The notes beneath the pieces were generated by a model. It ran no database searches, had not been told where the DNA came from, and worked only from the letters and a program-made list of their open reading frames with translations. Made by a program: the position numbers and the translations under genes. 64,000 nucleotides of DNA from Cellulosimicrobium cellulans (GTDB lineage: Bacteria > Actinomycetota > Actinomycetes > Actinomycetales > Cellulomonadaceae): the NCBI RefSeq assembly GCF_006539945.1, contig NZ_BJNZ01000006.1, forward strand, positions 124,001-188,000, written 5' to 3'. Every line of letters starts with the position of its first letter. Position 1 is the stretch's first letter. Of the stretch, positions 33,545 through 41,448 are shown one piece after another.

Positions 33545-34620
33545 GCGGCGAGCGCCTCGGCCGGGCGGGCGACGGCGGCACGTGGCTCCCGCCGTTCGTC
33601 GACGCGCACGTGCACCTCGGCCTCGTCGACCCCGTCGCGGTGCGGCGCGGCGGGATCGCCGTCGTGCACGACCTGGGATGGGTGCCCGACGTCGCGCGCA
33701 CGTGGCCCGGTCGGCCCGGCTTCCCGGAGGTCGCGTTCGCGGGCGCGTTCCTCACCGCGCCGGGCGGCTACCCGTCGGACCGGTCGTGGGCGCCGCCGGG
33801 GTCGGTCGAGGCGGTCGGCTCGCCCGAGGCGGCCGTCGCCGCCGTCGACCGCCAGGTCGCCGTCGGCGCGTCGTTCGTCAAGGTCGCCCTGCACGCCGAC
33901 GCCGGCCCGGTGCCCGACGACGCCACGCTCGCCGCGCTCGTCGACCGCGCCCACGCGCGGGGCCGGGACGTCGTCGCGCACGTCGAGGGGCGAGGCATGG
34001 CGGCCCGCGCGTTCGAGGCGGGCGTCGACCGGCTCGCGCACGCCCCGTTCTCCGAGCGCCTGCCCGACGACCTCCTCGCCAAGATGGCCCGCCCCCACCC
34101 CCACCCCGAAAACGACCCTGCCCGCCGTCGAACACGACCTGACGGTCGAAAAGGGCCGGATAACGACCCTCAGGTCGTTCTCGGCGGGTCGCGGGTGAGC
34201 TGGGTGAGCACGCTCGACGTGCACGGGTGGGGCAGCCCGACTGTCGAGCAGGACGTCGCGATCGACAACGTGCGGCGGTTCGCCGCGCTCGGCGGGACGG
34301 TCGTCTACGGCACCGACCTCGGCAACGGGCCCCTGCCGCCCGGAGTGAACGCGCGCGAGCTGCGGGCGCTCGCGGCGGCGGGCCTCGACGCGGACGCGCT
34401 GCTCGCGGCCCTCACGCACGACGCGGCCGAGCGCTGCGTTCCGGGCCGAGCGCTGCGTCCCGGGACGCAGCACTCGAGCGCGGACGCATCGCTCGCGACC
34501 TGGGTACCCGGCGACCCGCCCGACCTCGACGACCCCGACGCCGTCGCCACGTGGCTCGCACGCGCCGTCGTCGTCGAGCGCGACGCCACCCACCCCGCCC
34601 CTCCCGAAGGACGACCATGA
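33541..34620 (+). CDS. Amidohydrolase-family protein in kyn operon, with in-frame palindromic insertions
   Basis: 359 residues of the metal-dependent amidohydrolase superfamily: [13 protein letters not shown] (HxH at the first strand), [46 protein letters not shown] and [10 protein letters not shown] (metal-binding Asp). It sits between tryptophan dioxygenase (GTGA overlap) and kynureninase (ATGA overlap), exactly where N-formylkynurenine formamidase is needed, and no classical KynB lies nearby, so it may be that enzyme (inference). Oddities: residues about 185-218 (34093-34194) are Pro/Arg/Asp-rich sequence encoded by a palindromic repeat, and residues about 299-322 by another palindrome. 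Both keep frame. They may reduce activity or sit in surface loops. Confidence 0.82.
   Translation: MSGERLGRAGDGGTWLPPFVDAHVHLGLVDPVAVRRGGIAVVHDLGWVPDVARTWPGRPGFPEVAFAGAFLTAPGGYPSDRSWAPPGSVEAVGSPEAAVAAVDRQVAVGASFVKVALHADAGPVPDDATLAALVDRAHARGRDVVAHVEGRGMAARAFEAGVDRLAHAPFSERLPDDLLAKMARPHPHPENDPARRRTRPDGRKGPDNDPQVVLGGSRVSWVSTLDVHGWGSPTVEQDVAIDNVRRFAALGGTVVYGTDLGNGPLPPGVNARELRALAAAGLDADALLAALTHDAAERCVPGRALRPGTQHSSADASLATWVPGDPPDLDDPDAVATWLARAVVVERDATHPAPPEGRP
34093..34194. repeat. Palindromic repeat inserted in frame in the amidohydrolase gene
   Basis: Two small hairpins, ACGACCTGACGGTCGA (34134-34149) and ACGACCCTCAGGTCGT (34163-34178), can also pair with each other and with flanking CCGCCG/CGGCGG. 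The words CGAACACGAC and GGTCGTTCT match the intergenic repeats at 11564 and 12363. About 102 bp (34 codons) split LLAKMAR from [13 protein letters not shown], which are contiguous in relatives as I recall them. Confidence 0.75.
34447..34476. repeat. 30-bp near-perfect palindrome inside the amidohydrolase gene
   Basis: 14 of 15 positions pair around CGTCCCGGGACG; the central 20 bp (GCTGCGTCCCGGGACGCAGC) is perfect. It is preceded by a direct repeat of CCGAGCGCTGCGT (34435-34447 region and 34447-34459). It codes [14 protein letters not shown], low-complexity sequence not expected in the enzyme. Confidence 0.65.
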
Positions 34621-35906
34621 CCGAGGACCACGCCGCCCGCTCCGCCGCGCTCGACGCCGCCGACCCGCTCGCGCGGTTCCGCGACGCGTTCGTCGACTCC
34701 GAGGAGGTCACGGCCTATCTCGACGGGAACTCGCTCGGCCGGCCCACGCGCGCGTCGGCCGAGCGGCTCGCGCGGTTCGCGACGGAGCGCTGGGGTGCGC
34801 GGCTCATCCGCGGCTGGGACGAGGAGTGGTACGACCTCCCGCTCACGCTCGGCGACCGGATCGGCGCGGTGACGCTCGGCGCGGCGGCGGGCCAGACGTT
34901 CGTCGGCGACTCGACGACGGTGATCCTCTACAAGCTCGTGCGGGCCGCGCTCTCGGCGCCGCAGGTCGCGGGCCGCGACGAGATCGTGCTCGACGCCGGG
35001 AACTTCCCGACGGACCGCTACGTGCTGGAGGGCGTCGCGCGCGAGCACGGCGCGACGCTGCGCTGGATCGCGCCGGACCACGACGCCGGCGTCACGCCCG
35101 AGCAGGTCGCCGCGGTGCTCTCCGACCGCACCGCGCTCGTGCTGCTCAGCCATGTCGCGTACCGGTCGGGGTACGTGAGCGACGCCGCCGCGATCACGGC
35201 GCTCGCGCACGACGCCGGGGCGCTCGTGCTGTGGGACCTGTGCCACTCGGTCGGGGCGCTGCCCGTCGAGCTCGACGCGTGGGGCGTCGACCTCGCGGCG
35301 GGCTGCACGTACAAGTACCTGAACGGCGGTCCGGGCGCGCCCGCGTTCGGCTACGTGCGGACGGGCCTCCAGGACGCGCTGACCCAGCCGATCCAGGGCT
35401 GGATGGGCAGCGCCGCGCCGTTCGAGATGGGTCCGGCCTACGCGCCGCACGACGGTGTCCGGCGGTTCCTCTCGGGGACGCCCGCGATCGTCGGGATGCT
35501 CGCGATGCAGGACATGCTCGACCTCGTCGACGCGGCCGGGATGCCGGCCGTCCGCGCGAAGTCCGTCGCGCTCACCGAGCACGCGACCGCGCTCGTGGAC
35601 GACCTGCTGCTCCCGCTCGGCGCGCGGTACGCGTCGCCGCGCGACCCGGACCGCCGGGGGAGCCACGTCACGGTCGACCACGACGCGTTCGAGGCGACGC
35701 TCCCGCTCCTGTGGGAGCGCGGCGTGATCCCTGACTTCCGCCGCCCGGACGGCCTGCGCCTCGGCCTGTCCCCGCTCTCCACGAGCTTCGAGGAGGTGCG
35801 GTTCGGCGTCGAGGCGGTCCGCGACGCGCTGCTCGAGGTGCTCGGCGCCCGGACGTCTGCGGAGGCCGCCGGGGCAGTGTCGACGGGCGCGGACGGCGCC
35901 GCGTGA
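34617..35906 (+). CDS. kynU: Kynureninase
   Basis: 429 residues, a fold-type I PLP enzyme. YLDGNSLGRPT, WDEEWYDLPLTLGDRIG, VGDSTTVILYK, LVLLSHVAYRSGYVSD, WDLCHSVGALPVEL and TYKYLNGGPGAPAF (Schiff-base Lys233) are hallmarks. It cleaves kynurenine to anthranilate and alanine. The ATG overlaps the stop of the amidohydrolase (ATGA) and its own stop overlaps the GTG of the regulator, so the operon is tightly coupled. The C-terminal ~20 residues (TSAEAAGAVSTGADGAA) are a low-complexity extension. Confidence 0.95.
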   Translation: MTEDHAARSAALDAADPLARFRDAFVDSEEVTAYLDGNSLGRPTRASAERLARFATERWGARLIRGWDEEWYDLPLTLGDRIGAVTLGAAAGQTFVGDSTTVILYKLVRAALSAPQVAGRDEIVLDAGNFPTDRYVLEGVAREHGATLRWIAPDHDAGVTPEQVAAVLSDRTALVLLSHVAYRSGYVSDAAAITALAHDAGALVLWDLCHSVGALPVELDAWGVDLAAGCTYKYLNGGPGAPAFGYVRTGLQDALTQPIQGWMGSAAPFEMGPAYAPHDGVRRFLSGTPAIVGMLAMQDMLDLVDAAGMPAVRAKSVALTEHATALVDDLLLPLGARYASPRDPDRRGSHVTVDHDAFEATLPLLWERGVIPDFRRPDGLRLGLSPLSTSFEEVRFGVEAVRDALLEVLGARTSAEAAGAVSTGADGAA

Positions 35907-36763
35907 TCCTCGACGACCTCGACTCCCGGCCCGGGAGCACGACGTCGTTGCTGCGCACCGTCGTCGGGCTGTACCTGCGCGACCTCGGTGGCGCGGTCGC
36001 GGTGGCGGACCTGGTCGAGCTGCTCGGCGCGCTCGGTGTCGCGCCCGGGGGAGCGCGGAGCGCGATCTCGCGCGTCAAGGCCAAGGGGCTGCTCGTGCCC
36101 GAGACGGTCGAGGGACGAGCCGCCTACCGGCTCGCGTCCGACGCCGGGCCGATGCTCGACCGCGGCGACCGGCGCATCTTCGCCTACCGGCAGCAGGGCG
36201 ACGACGACCCGTGGTGCCTCGTGTCGTACTCGCTGCCGGAGGAGCGGCGCGACGTGCGCCACCAGCTCCGGCGACACCTCGCGTGGATCGGGGCCGGGAG
36301 CGTCGCGGACGGGCTGTGGATCGCGCCGGGCCACCTCGTGGACGAGGTCGAGGAGATCCTCGGCGCGCTCGAGGTCCGCGACGCGGCGACGGTGTTCGTC
36401 GCCGGGCGCCCGCGCGTGGCGGGCGCGTTCGCCGACGTCGCCGCGCGGTGGTGGGACCTCGACCGGGTCGCGGCGCTGCACCGCGCGTTCCTCGGGCGCC
36501 ACGGAGGCTCCCGGTCGGGGCGAGGCACGGTTCCCGACGGCGCCCCGGCGGCCGCGGAGGACGGCTCGCCGCGCGACGCGTTCGCCCGGTGGGTGCGCGC
36601 CGTCGACGACTGGCGGCCGATCCCGTACGCAGACCCGGGGCTGCCACCCTCGGCCCTGCCCGCCGACTGGCCCGGTGCCGCGAGCGTGGCCCTGTTCGAC
36701 CGCCTCCGCACGTCGCTCGCGACGGTCGCGTCGCGGCACGTCCAGGTCGTCGTCGGGCGCTGA
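35903..36763 (+). CDS. PaaX-family transcriptional regulator
   Basis: 286 residues. An N-terminal winged helix (TSLLRTVVGLYLRDLGGAVAVADLVELLGALGVAPGGARSAISRVKAKGLLVPE, about 12-63) is followed by the PaaX central/C-terminal parts (DRRIFAYRQQ, CLVSYSLPEERRDVRHQLRRHLAWIGAGSVADGLWIAP, FLGRHGG). PaaX proteins repress aromatic (phenylacetate) catabolism and respond to CoA thioesters. Here the GTG overlaps the kynureninase stop, so it most likely regulates tryptophan/anthranilate catabolism (inference). Length is normal. Confidence 0.87.
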   Translation: MILDDLDSRPGSTTSLLRTVVGLYLRDLGGAVAVADLVELLGALGVAPGGARSAISRVKAKGLLVPETVEGRAAYRLASDAGPMLDRGDRRIFAYRQQGDDDPWCLVSYSLPEERRDVRHQLRRHLAWIGAGSVADGLWIAPGHLVDEVEEILGALEVRDAATVFVAGRPRVAGAFADVAARWWDLDRVAALHRAFLGRHGGSRSGRGTVPDGAPAAAEDGSPRDAFARWVRAVDDWRPIPYADPGLPPSALPADWPGAASVALFDRLRTSLATVASRHVQVVVGR

Positions 36764-36781
36764 CGGGGGCACAGTGGGCAC

Positions 36782-37117
36782 ATGAGCGACCCCACGCCCG
36801 ACCTGCCGCCCGCGCTGCGGACCCTCGTCGACGCCACGAACGCGGGTGATCCCGCGCGCTTCCTCACCGCGTTCACCGACGACGGGTTCCTCGACGACTG
36901 GGGTCGTCGGTTCCGCGGGCACGACGAGCTCGCGAGCTGGGACCGCACGGACAACATCGGCAGACGGTCGCGCTTCGACGTGACGGGGCTGCGCGACGGC
37001 GCGACCCCGGACGAGGTCCTGCTCGACCTCACGGTGTCCGGCGAGGGGTACAACGGTCCCGCGACGTTCACGATCCTCCTGCGAGACGGACTGATCGCGC
37101 GTCTCGTCATCTCCTGA
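36782..37117 (+). CDS. SnoaL/NTF2-like protein
   Basis: 111 residues with the cone-shaped NTF2/SnoaL pattern: LRTLVDATNAGDPARFLTAFTDDGFLDDWGRRFRGHDELASW (helices and first strands) then FTILLRDGLIARLVIS. The family includes polyketide cyclases, isomerases and inert binding proteins; catalytic residues are not evident. It starts 18 bases after the PaaX regulator and may be the last gene of the kyn operon. The function is unknown. Confidence 0.82.
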   Translation: MSDPTPDLPPALRTLVDATNAGDPARFLTAFTDDGFLDDWGRRFRGHDELASWDRTDNIGRRSRFDVTGLRDGATPDEVLLDLTVSGEGYNGPATFTILLRDGLIARLVIS

Positions 37118-37303
37118 GCCCGGTGCCCGCGTTCCGGACATGACCGACACATGCGGATCCTTGCGCCGGCGGTGCTGGTGGGGTTGATCACACCGGGGTG
37201 ACTTCACCCGGCACCCAGACCTGGACGACCGTCCAAGTCTGCCTACGGTGGTCGGGACGGGTCGTCCGACCCCGTCGTCCGCGACACCGAGACCCAGGTA
37301 GTG

Positions 37304-38998
37304 ATGACCCGCTCGACCGTGACACCTGAACAGCAGATCCCCTCGACCCCCCGCCGCGCCGGCCGACGCCCGGCCGCCGCGATCCTCGCCGCCGGCCTCC
37401 TCGCGGGTGCCGGCCTCGTCGTCCCCGCGACGAGCGCCGCGGCCGCCGACGCGGTCAACCCGTTCGACCTGGCCGGCGGCTTCAGCGTCTACGCCCGCGA
37501 GGACGCCCGCCTCGACAACCACGAGACGGAGGGGTCCGTCGCCGTCGGCGGCGAGCTGACCGTCCGGGCCGAGGGCGGCACGTACCCGATCGTCCACCAT
37601 GTGGCCGGGACCGCGGACTACACGATCCCGACCGTCGACGGCGACCCGACCCGTCTGCTCGTCGGGTCGTACGCGCCGACGTCCGGCCTCGTGGAGATCA
37701 CCAACGCCGGGGTCCCGGCGGGCAGCGGCGCCGAGCTCGAGGGCTACCTCAAGGTCGTCGGTGCCGACCCCGCGTTCGACACGTACCAGCGCGGCGACTG
37801 GGTGCGGTACCGCACCGCTGTCGACGAGGCCCCGTCGATCGACGCGACCAACCAGAAGTGGCCCGACGGCGCCGCGACCGTGGCGACCGAGCGCGACTCG
37901 GTCGCCGCGTACGTCGAGACGGGTGCCGCAGAGCCGGCCGAGGTGCGCCAGTGCCTCGCGGACCTCGTGCCGAGCGGCGTGGCCCACGTGCTCACGGTGG
38001 CCGAGGACGTCGGCGACCGCGTCGTCCTCTCGGCGCTCGAGCCGGGACGGCCGAACGTCGTGGACTACGCCGACATCGCGGACGCGTACACCGTGCAGTT
38101 CGCGGACGGGGTGCTTCCCTCGGCCGACGCCCCGCTGATCATCTCCGTCCCCGCCGGGTCGACCGAGCTGCGCGGCTCGGTGTTCGGCGCCGAGGGCGCG
38201 GCGGCCCGCCACGTCCTGTGGGACCTCTCGCAGCTCGACGGCGCGGTCACCCTCGGCACCGGCGGGACGCGCCTCGACGGGTCGGTCTACGCCCCGACCG
38301 CGGACCTCACGCTCGAGGCGGCCCCGCTCGACGGCCAGGTCGTCGCGCGGAACCTCACGCTGCTCGGCGGCGAGGCGCACGCCTACCTCTTCGCCGGCTC
38401 CATCCCGTGCGCCACCGAGCCCGTCGTGGAGACGGGCAGCCTCACCGTCACCAAGCGCGTCGCGGGGGACGCGGCCTCCACCGTGCCCGACGGGACGACC
38501 TTCACCGTCGCCTACGAGGCCGCCGGGACGACGGGCGAGCTGACCGTGCCCGTCGACGGCTCCGCGACCGTCGAGGACCTCCCGCTCGGCACGGAGGTCG
38601 TGCTGTCCGAGCCGGGCTTCCCCGCCGTGGACGGGGTCGAGTGGGGCGAGCCGACGTGGCAGGTGGACGGTGCCGCCGTCGAGCCGGGAGGCGACGGGAC
38701 CGTGCGCGTCGAGATCGGCACGACCGACGTCGCCGTGGTGCTGACCAACACGGCGGACGCGCCGGTCGAGCCGACGCCCACGCCGGTGACCCCCACCCCG
38801 ACCGAGCCCACGACCCCGACGACGCCGACCACGCCGACCACGCCCGGCGTGCCCGACCAGCCGACGTCCCCCGCCGACGGCGGAACCGGCGGCCTGGCCA
38901 CGACGGGCGTCCAGGCCGGGGGCGTCGCGCTCGCGGCCCTCGTGCTGGTCGCGCTCGGTGTCACGGTCCTCGTCCTGCGGCGCCGCCAGGACGCCTGA
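37304..38998 (+). CDS. Sortase-anchored choice-of-anchor-A (collagen-binding-like) surface protein
   Basis: 564 residues. Signal peptide about 1-45 (AAAILAAGLLAGAGLVVPATSAAA). Residues about 48-375 form a choice-of-anchor A / collagen-binding-like domain (NPFDLAGGFSVYAREDARLDNHETEGSVAVGGEL, VYAPTADLTLEAAPLDGQVVARNL). Residues about 382-480 are a DUF5979-like beta domain (GSLTVTKRV, GTTFTVAYEA, VVLTNTADAP). A Pro/Thr stalk leads to LATTG (531-535), a hydrophobic helix and RRRQDA. LAxTG is the class E sortase signal of high-GC actinobacteria, so the protein should be covalently wall-linked. ATG 37304 or the adjacent GTG 37301 may start it. Confidence 0.87.
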   Translation: MTRSTVTPEQQIPSTPRRAGRRPAAAILAAGLLAGAGLVVPATSAAAADAVNPFDLAGGFSVYAREDARLDNHETEGSVAVGGELTVRAEGGTYPIVHHVAGTADYTIPTVDGDPTRLLVGSYAPTSGLVEITNAGVPAGSGAELEGYLKVVGADPAFDTYQRGDWVRYRTAVDEAPSIDATNQKWPDGAATVATERDSVAAYVETGAAEPAEVRQCLADLVPSGVAHVLTVAEDVGDRVVLSALEPGRPNVVDYADIADAYTVQFADGVLPSADAPLIISVPAGSTELRGSVFGAEGAAARHVLWDLSQLDGAVTLGTGGTRLDGSVYAPTADLTLEAAPLDGQVVARNLTLLGGEAHAYLFAGSIPCATEPVVETGSLTVTKRVAGDAASTVPDGTTFTVAYEAAGTTGELTVPVDGSATVEDLPLGTEVVLSEPGFPAVDGVEWGEPTWQVDGAAVEPGGDGTVRVEIGTTDVAVVLTNTADAPVEPTPTPVTPTPTEPTTPTTPTTPTTPGVPDQPTSPADGGTGGLATTGVQAGGVALAALVLVALGVTVLVLRRRQDA

Positions 38999-39019
38999 CC
39001 CCGTTCCTCCCGCGCGTCC

Positions 39020-39053
39020 GACGCCGCGTCCCCGACCTCGGGGGCGCGGCGTC
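39020..39053. terminator. Terminator of the surface protein gene
   Basis: 14-bp arms (39020-39033, 39040-39053; GACGCCGCG core) with one mismatch and a 6-base loop, 22 bases past the stop codon. Confidence 0.75.
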
Positions 39054-39140
39054 GTCGCGTTCCCGGGGCGTGTCCGGGACGGCCACCTGCCCGCCGTCGG
39101 GAGTTCACCGGGCGGACGGGCGCGCGCCACCCCGGCTCCG

Positions 39141-39159
39141 TACGGTGACAGCGCTTCCC
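39141..39159 (+). promoter_or_regulatory. Possible LacI-type operator and -10 upstream of the phosphatase gene
   Basis: TACGGT (39141-39146) could be a -10. It overlaps TGACAGCGCTTCCC (39146-39159), which shares the central AGCGCT and 10 of 14 positions with the CebR-type consensus TGGGAGCGCTCCCA. This would couple the gene to oligosaccharide supply. Tentative. Confidence 0.35.
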
Positions 39160-39230
39160 ACCACGGGTCCGACGCCGCCACGGTGGTCCGACGGTCGTCG
39201 CGCGCGGACCCCTGACCTGCGAAGGAACCC

Positions 39231-41378
39231 ATGAACCCGCACGCCTCCCGACTGCCCGGCGCGCTGACGCGCGTGGCGGCGTCGGCGCTCGCCGTCTCGC
39301 TCGTCGGCACGGTGCTCGTCGCCGCGACCGCGACCTCGACGGCCGCCGCCGACGAGTCCCTGCTCTCGACGTCCGGCACGACCTGGCGCTACCTCGACGA
39401 CAACACGAACCCGGCTGGGTCCGCCGCGGACCAGCGCGCGTGGACGACCACCGCGTTCGACGACTCCGCGTGGAAGTCCGGGACGGGCGCGTTCGGCGCG
39501 AAGCGCGGCGCGGCGACGGGGATCGGCGCCGCGTTCCCGATCACCACGCTCCTCAGCCAGTACATCGAGGGCACGACGACGGACGTCCCCACGTTCTTCT
39601 TCCGCACCGACGTGGAGCTCACCGCGGCGGACCTCGACGGCGTCCCCGCGTTCGAGGGCGAGATCGTCTACGACGACGCCGCGATCGTCTACGTGAACGG
39701 CGAGGAGGTCGTGCGCCTGGGCGACGACTCCCGCGAGATCACGGAGAACCTCCAGTACCACGGCAACGGCCGCACGGACCCGGTGACGGGCACGTTCGTC
39801 ATCCCCTCCGACGCGTTCGCGCCGGGCGAGAACACGATCTCCGTCGCGCTCTACCAGGACGCGCCGACCAGCTCGGACATCTACCTCGACGTGCGCTCGC
39901 TCGTCCCGACGCACGGCGAGGTGCGCGACGTGACGCTCGGCGTCGGGTCCGACGAGTCCGAGGCCACCGTGGCCTGGTTCTCGAACCTCCCGGGCTCCGG
40001 CGAGGTCCAGTGGGTGCGTGCCGACCGCTCCGTCGACGGAGGGTTCCCCACGGACGCGGAGGCCGCGACGGCGGTCTCCGGGCCGTCCGCCGACGGCGCC
40101 ACGTACCACCACGCGGCGCTGACCGGGCTCGAGGAGGACGCGGAGTACGTCTATCGCGTGGGGTCGCCCGAGACCGGGTGGTCCGAGCCCGCGACCTTCG
40201 ACACCGGCACGTTCGGCGACGAGTACTCGTTCCTCTTCCTCGGCGACATCCAGATCGGCGCGAGCGGCAGCACGGAGCGCGACTCCGCGAGCTGGCTCCA
40301 GAACGCGGGCACGATCGACGAGCGCCACCCCGACGCCGCGTTCGTCGTCTCGGCCGGCGACCAGGTCGACTCCTCCGGGAACACCCAGCAGTACACCGGC
40401 CTGTTCGCCCCGCGCTCGATGCGCACGCTGCGCTTCGCCCCGGACGTCGGCAACCACGACGCCGGCAGCGCGCTCTACGACCAGCACTACGCCCGGCCCA
40501 ACGCGACCGAGGGCCAGCGGGACTACTGGTACACGTACGGTGGCGTCCTCTTCGTCTCGCTCGACTCGAACGAGTCGTCGACGGCGGGCATCGCGGAGCG
40601 CGAGGCGTACCTGCGCCAGGTCGTCGCCGAGCAGGGCGACGAGGCCGAGTGGGTCGTCGTGACGTTCCACCACTCCCTGTACAGCCAGGCGTTCCACACC
40701 CGTGACGCGGACGTGGTCCGGCTGCGCGAGGCGCTCTCCCCGGTGTTCTCCGAGCTGGGCGTCGACGTCGTCCTCGCCGGTCACGACCACATCTACACGC
40801 GCTCCCACCTCATGGACGGGACGACGCCGGTCGTGCCGTCGGCGACGCCCGCGAGCGGTGACGTGCTCCGCCCGGAGGACGGTCAGGTCCTGTACGTGAC
40901 CGGCAACTCGTCCACGGGCAGCAAGTACTACGACTACGACGGCGCGAAGCCGTGGACCGCGCGCTGGGAGCAGTCCCGCGAGCCCAGCTACTCCGAGGTC
41001 GACGTCACCCCGACGACGTTCACCGTGACGACCTACGTGACGAGCACCGAGCGCGTGATCGACCAGGTGACCGTCGAGCACCCGGGCGCCACCGGTCCGG
41101 CGCTCGACGTCGAGACGAGCGCGCGCTGCCTCGCCGGCACCGCGTACGTCGCGGTCCGCGCGACGAACACCGGGGACGTCCCGGCGGACGTCACGCTCGC
41201 GACGCCGTTCGGCACGCGCACGGTCGCGGCGGTCGCGCCGGGCAAGGCGGCGTACCAGTCCTTCTCGACGCGGTCGGCCACGGCCGAGGCGGGCTCCGTC
41301 ACGGTGACGGGCACCCTGCCCGACGCCGGCGCCACCTCCGCGCACGACGCCGCCTACCCGGCGGTCACCTGCGGCTGA
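39231..41378 (+). CDS. Secreted purple-acid-phosphatase-like metallophosphoesterase
   Basis: 715 residues. Signal peptide about 1-42. Residues about 45-220 form an N-terminal beta domain (WRYLDDNTNPAGSAADQRAWTTTAFDDS, a galactose-binding-like pattern). A fibronectin-III-like domain follows (about 225-330: RDVTLGVGSDESEATVAWFSN). The metallophosphoesterase domain is about 335-600 with all ligand motifs: FLGDIQIG (Asp), SAGDQVDSSG (GDxxD), VGNHDAG (GNHD), VTFHHSLYS (His) and LAGHDHIYTRS (GHxH). The C-terminal module between Cys633 and Cys714 is shared with the proteins at 20573 and 48537. Likely hydrolyses phosphate monoesters outside the cell. RBS GAAGGAA precedes the ATG. Confidence 0.9.
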   Translation: MNPHASRLPGALTRVAASALAVSLVGTVLVAATATSTAAADESLLSTSGTTWRYLDDNTNPAGSAADQRAWTTTAFDDSAWKSGTGAFGAKRGAATGIGAAFPITTLLSQYIEGTTTDVPTFFFRTDVELTAADLDGVPAFEGEIVYDDAAIVYVNGEEVVRLGDDSREITENLQYHGNGRTDPVTGTFVIPSDAFAPGENTISVALYQDAPTSSDIYLDVRSLVPTHGEVRDVTLGVGSDESEATVAWFSNLPGSGEVQWVRADRSVDGGFPTDAEAATAVSGPSADGATYHHAALTGLEEDAEYVYRVGSPETGWSEPATFDTGTFGDEYSFLFLGDIQIGASGSTERDSASWLQNAGTIDERHPDAAFVVSAGDQVDSSGNTQQYTGLFAPRSMRTLRFAPDVGNHDAGSALYDQHYARPNATEGQRDYWYTYGGVLFVSLDSNESSTAGIAEREAYLRQVVAEQGDEAEWVVVTFHHSLYSQAFHTRDADVVRLREALSPVFSELGVDVVLAGHDHIYTRSHLMDGTTPVVPSATPASGDVLRPEDGQVLYVTGNSSTGSKYYDYDGAKPWTARWEQSREPSYSEVDVTPTTFTVTTYVTSTERVIDQVTVEHPGATGPALDVETSARCLAGTAYVAVRATNTGDVPADVTLATPFGTRTVAAVAPGKAAYQSFSTRSATAEAGSVTVTGTLPDAGATSAHDAAYPAVTCG

Positions 41379-41389
41379 GCCTCCCCGCC

Positions 41390-41442
41390 GAACCGGGGTC
41401 GTTCCCCAGCGCACGCTCGCGCGGGGGAACGACCCCGGGTTC
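41390..41442. terminator. Bidirectional terminator, GAACC(C)GGGGTCGTTCC family
   Basis: Arms GAACCGGGGTCGTTCCCC (41390-41407) and its complement (41424-41442, one extra C). It lies between the converging phosphatase and ADP-ribosylglycohydrolase genes. It shares CGAACC-CGGGGT with 29345 and GGTCGTTC with the 11564/12363/34163 repeats. Confidence 0.82.
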
Positions 41443-41448
41443 GTCGCG

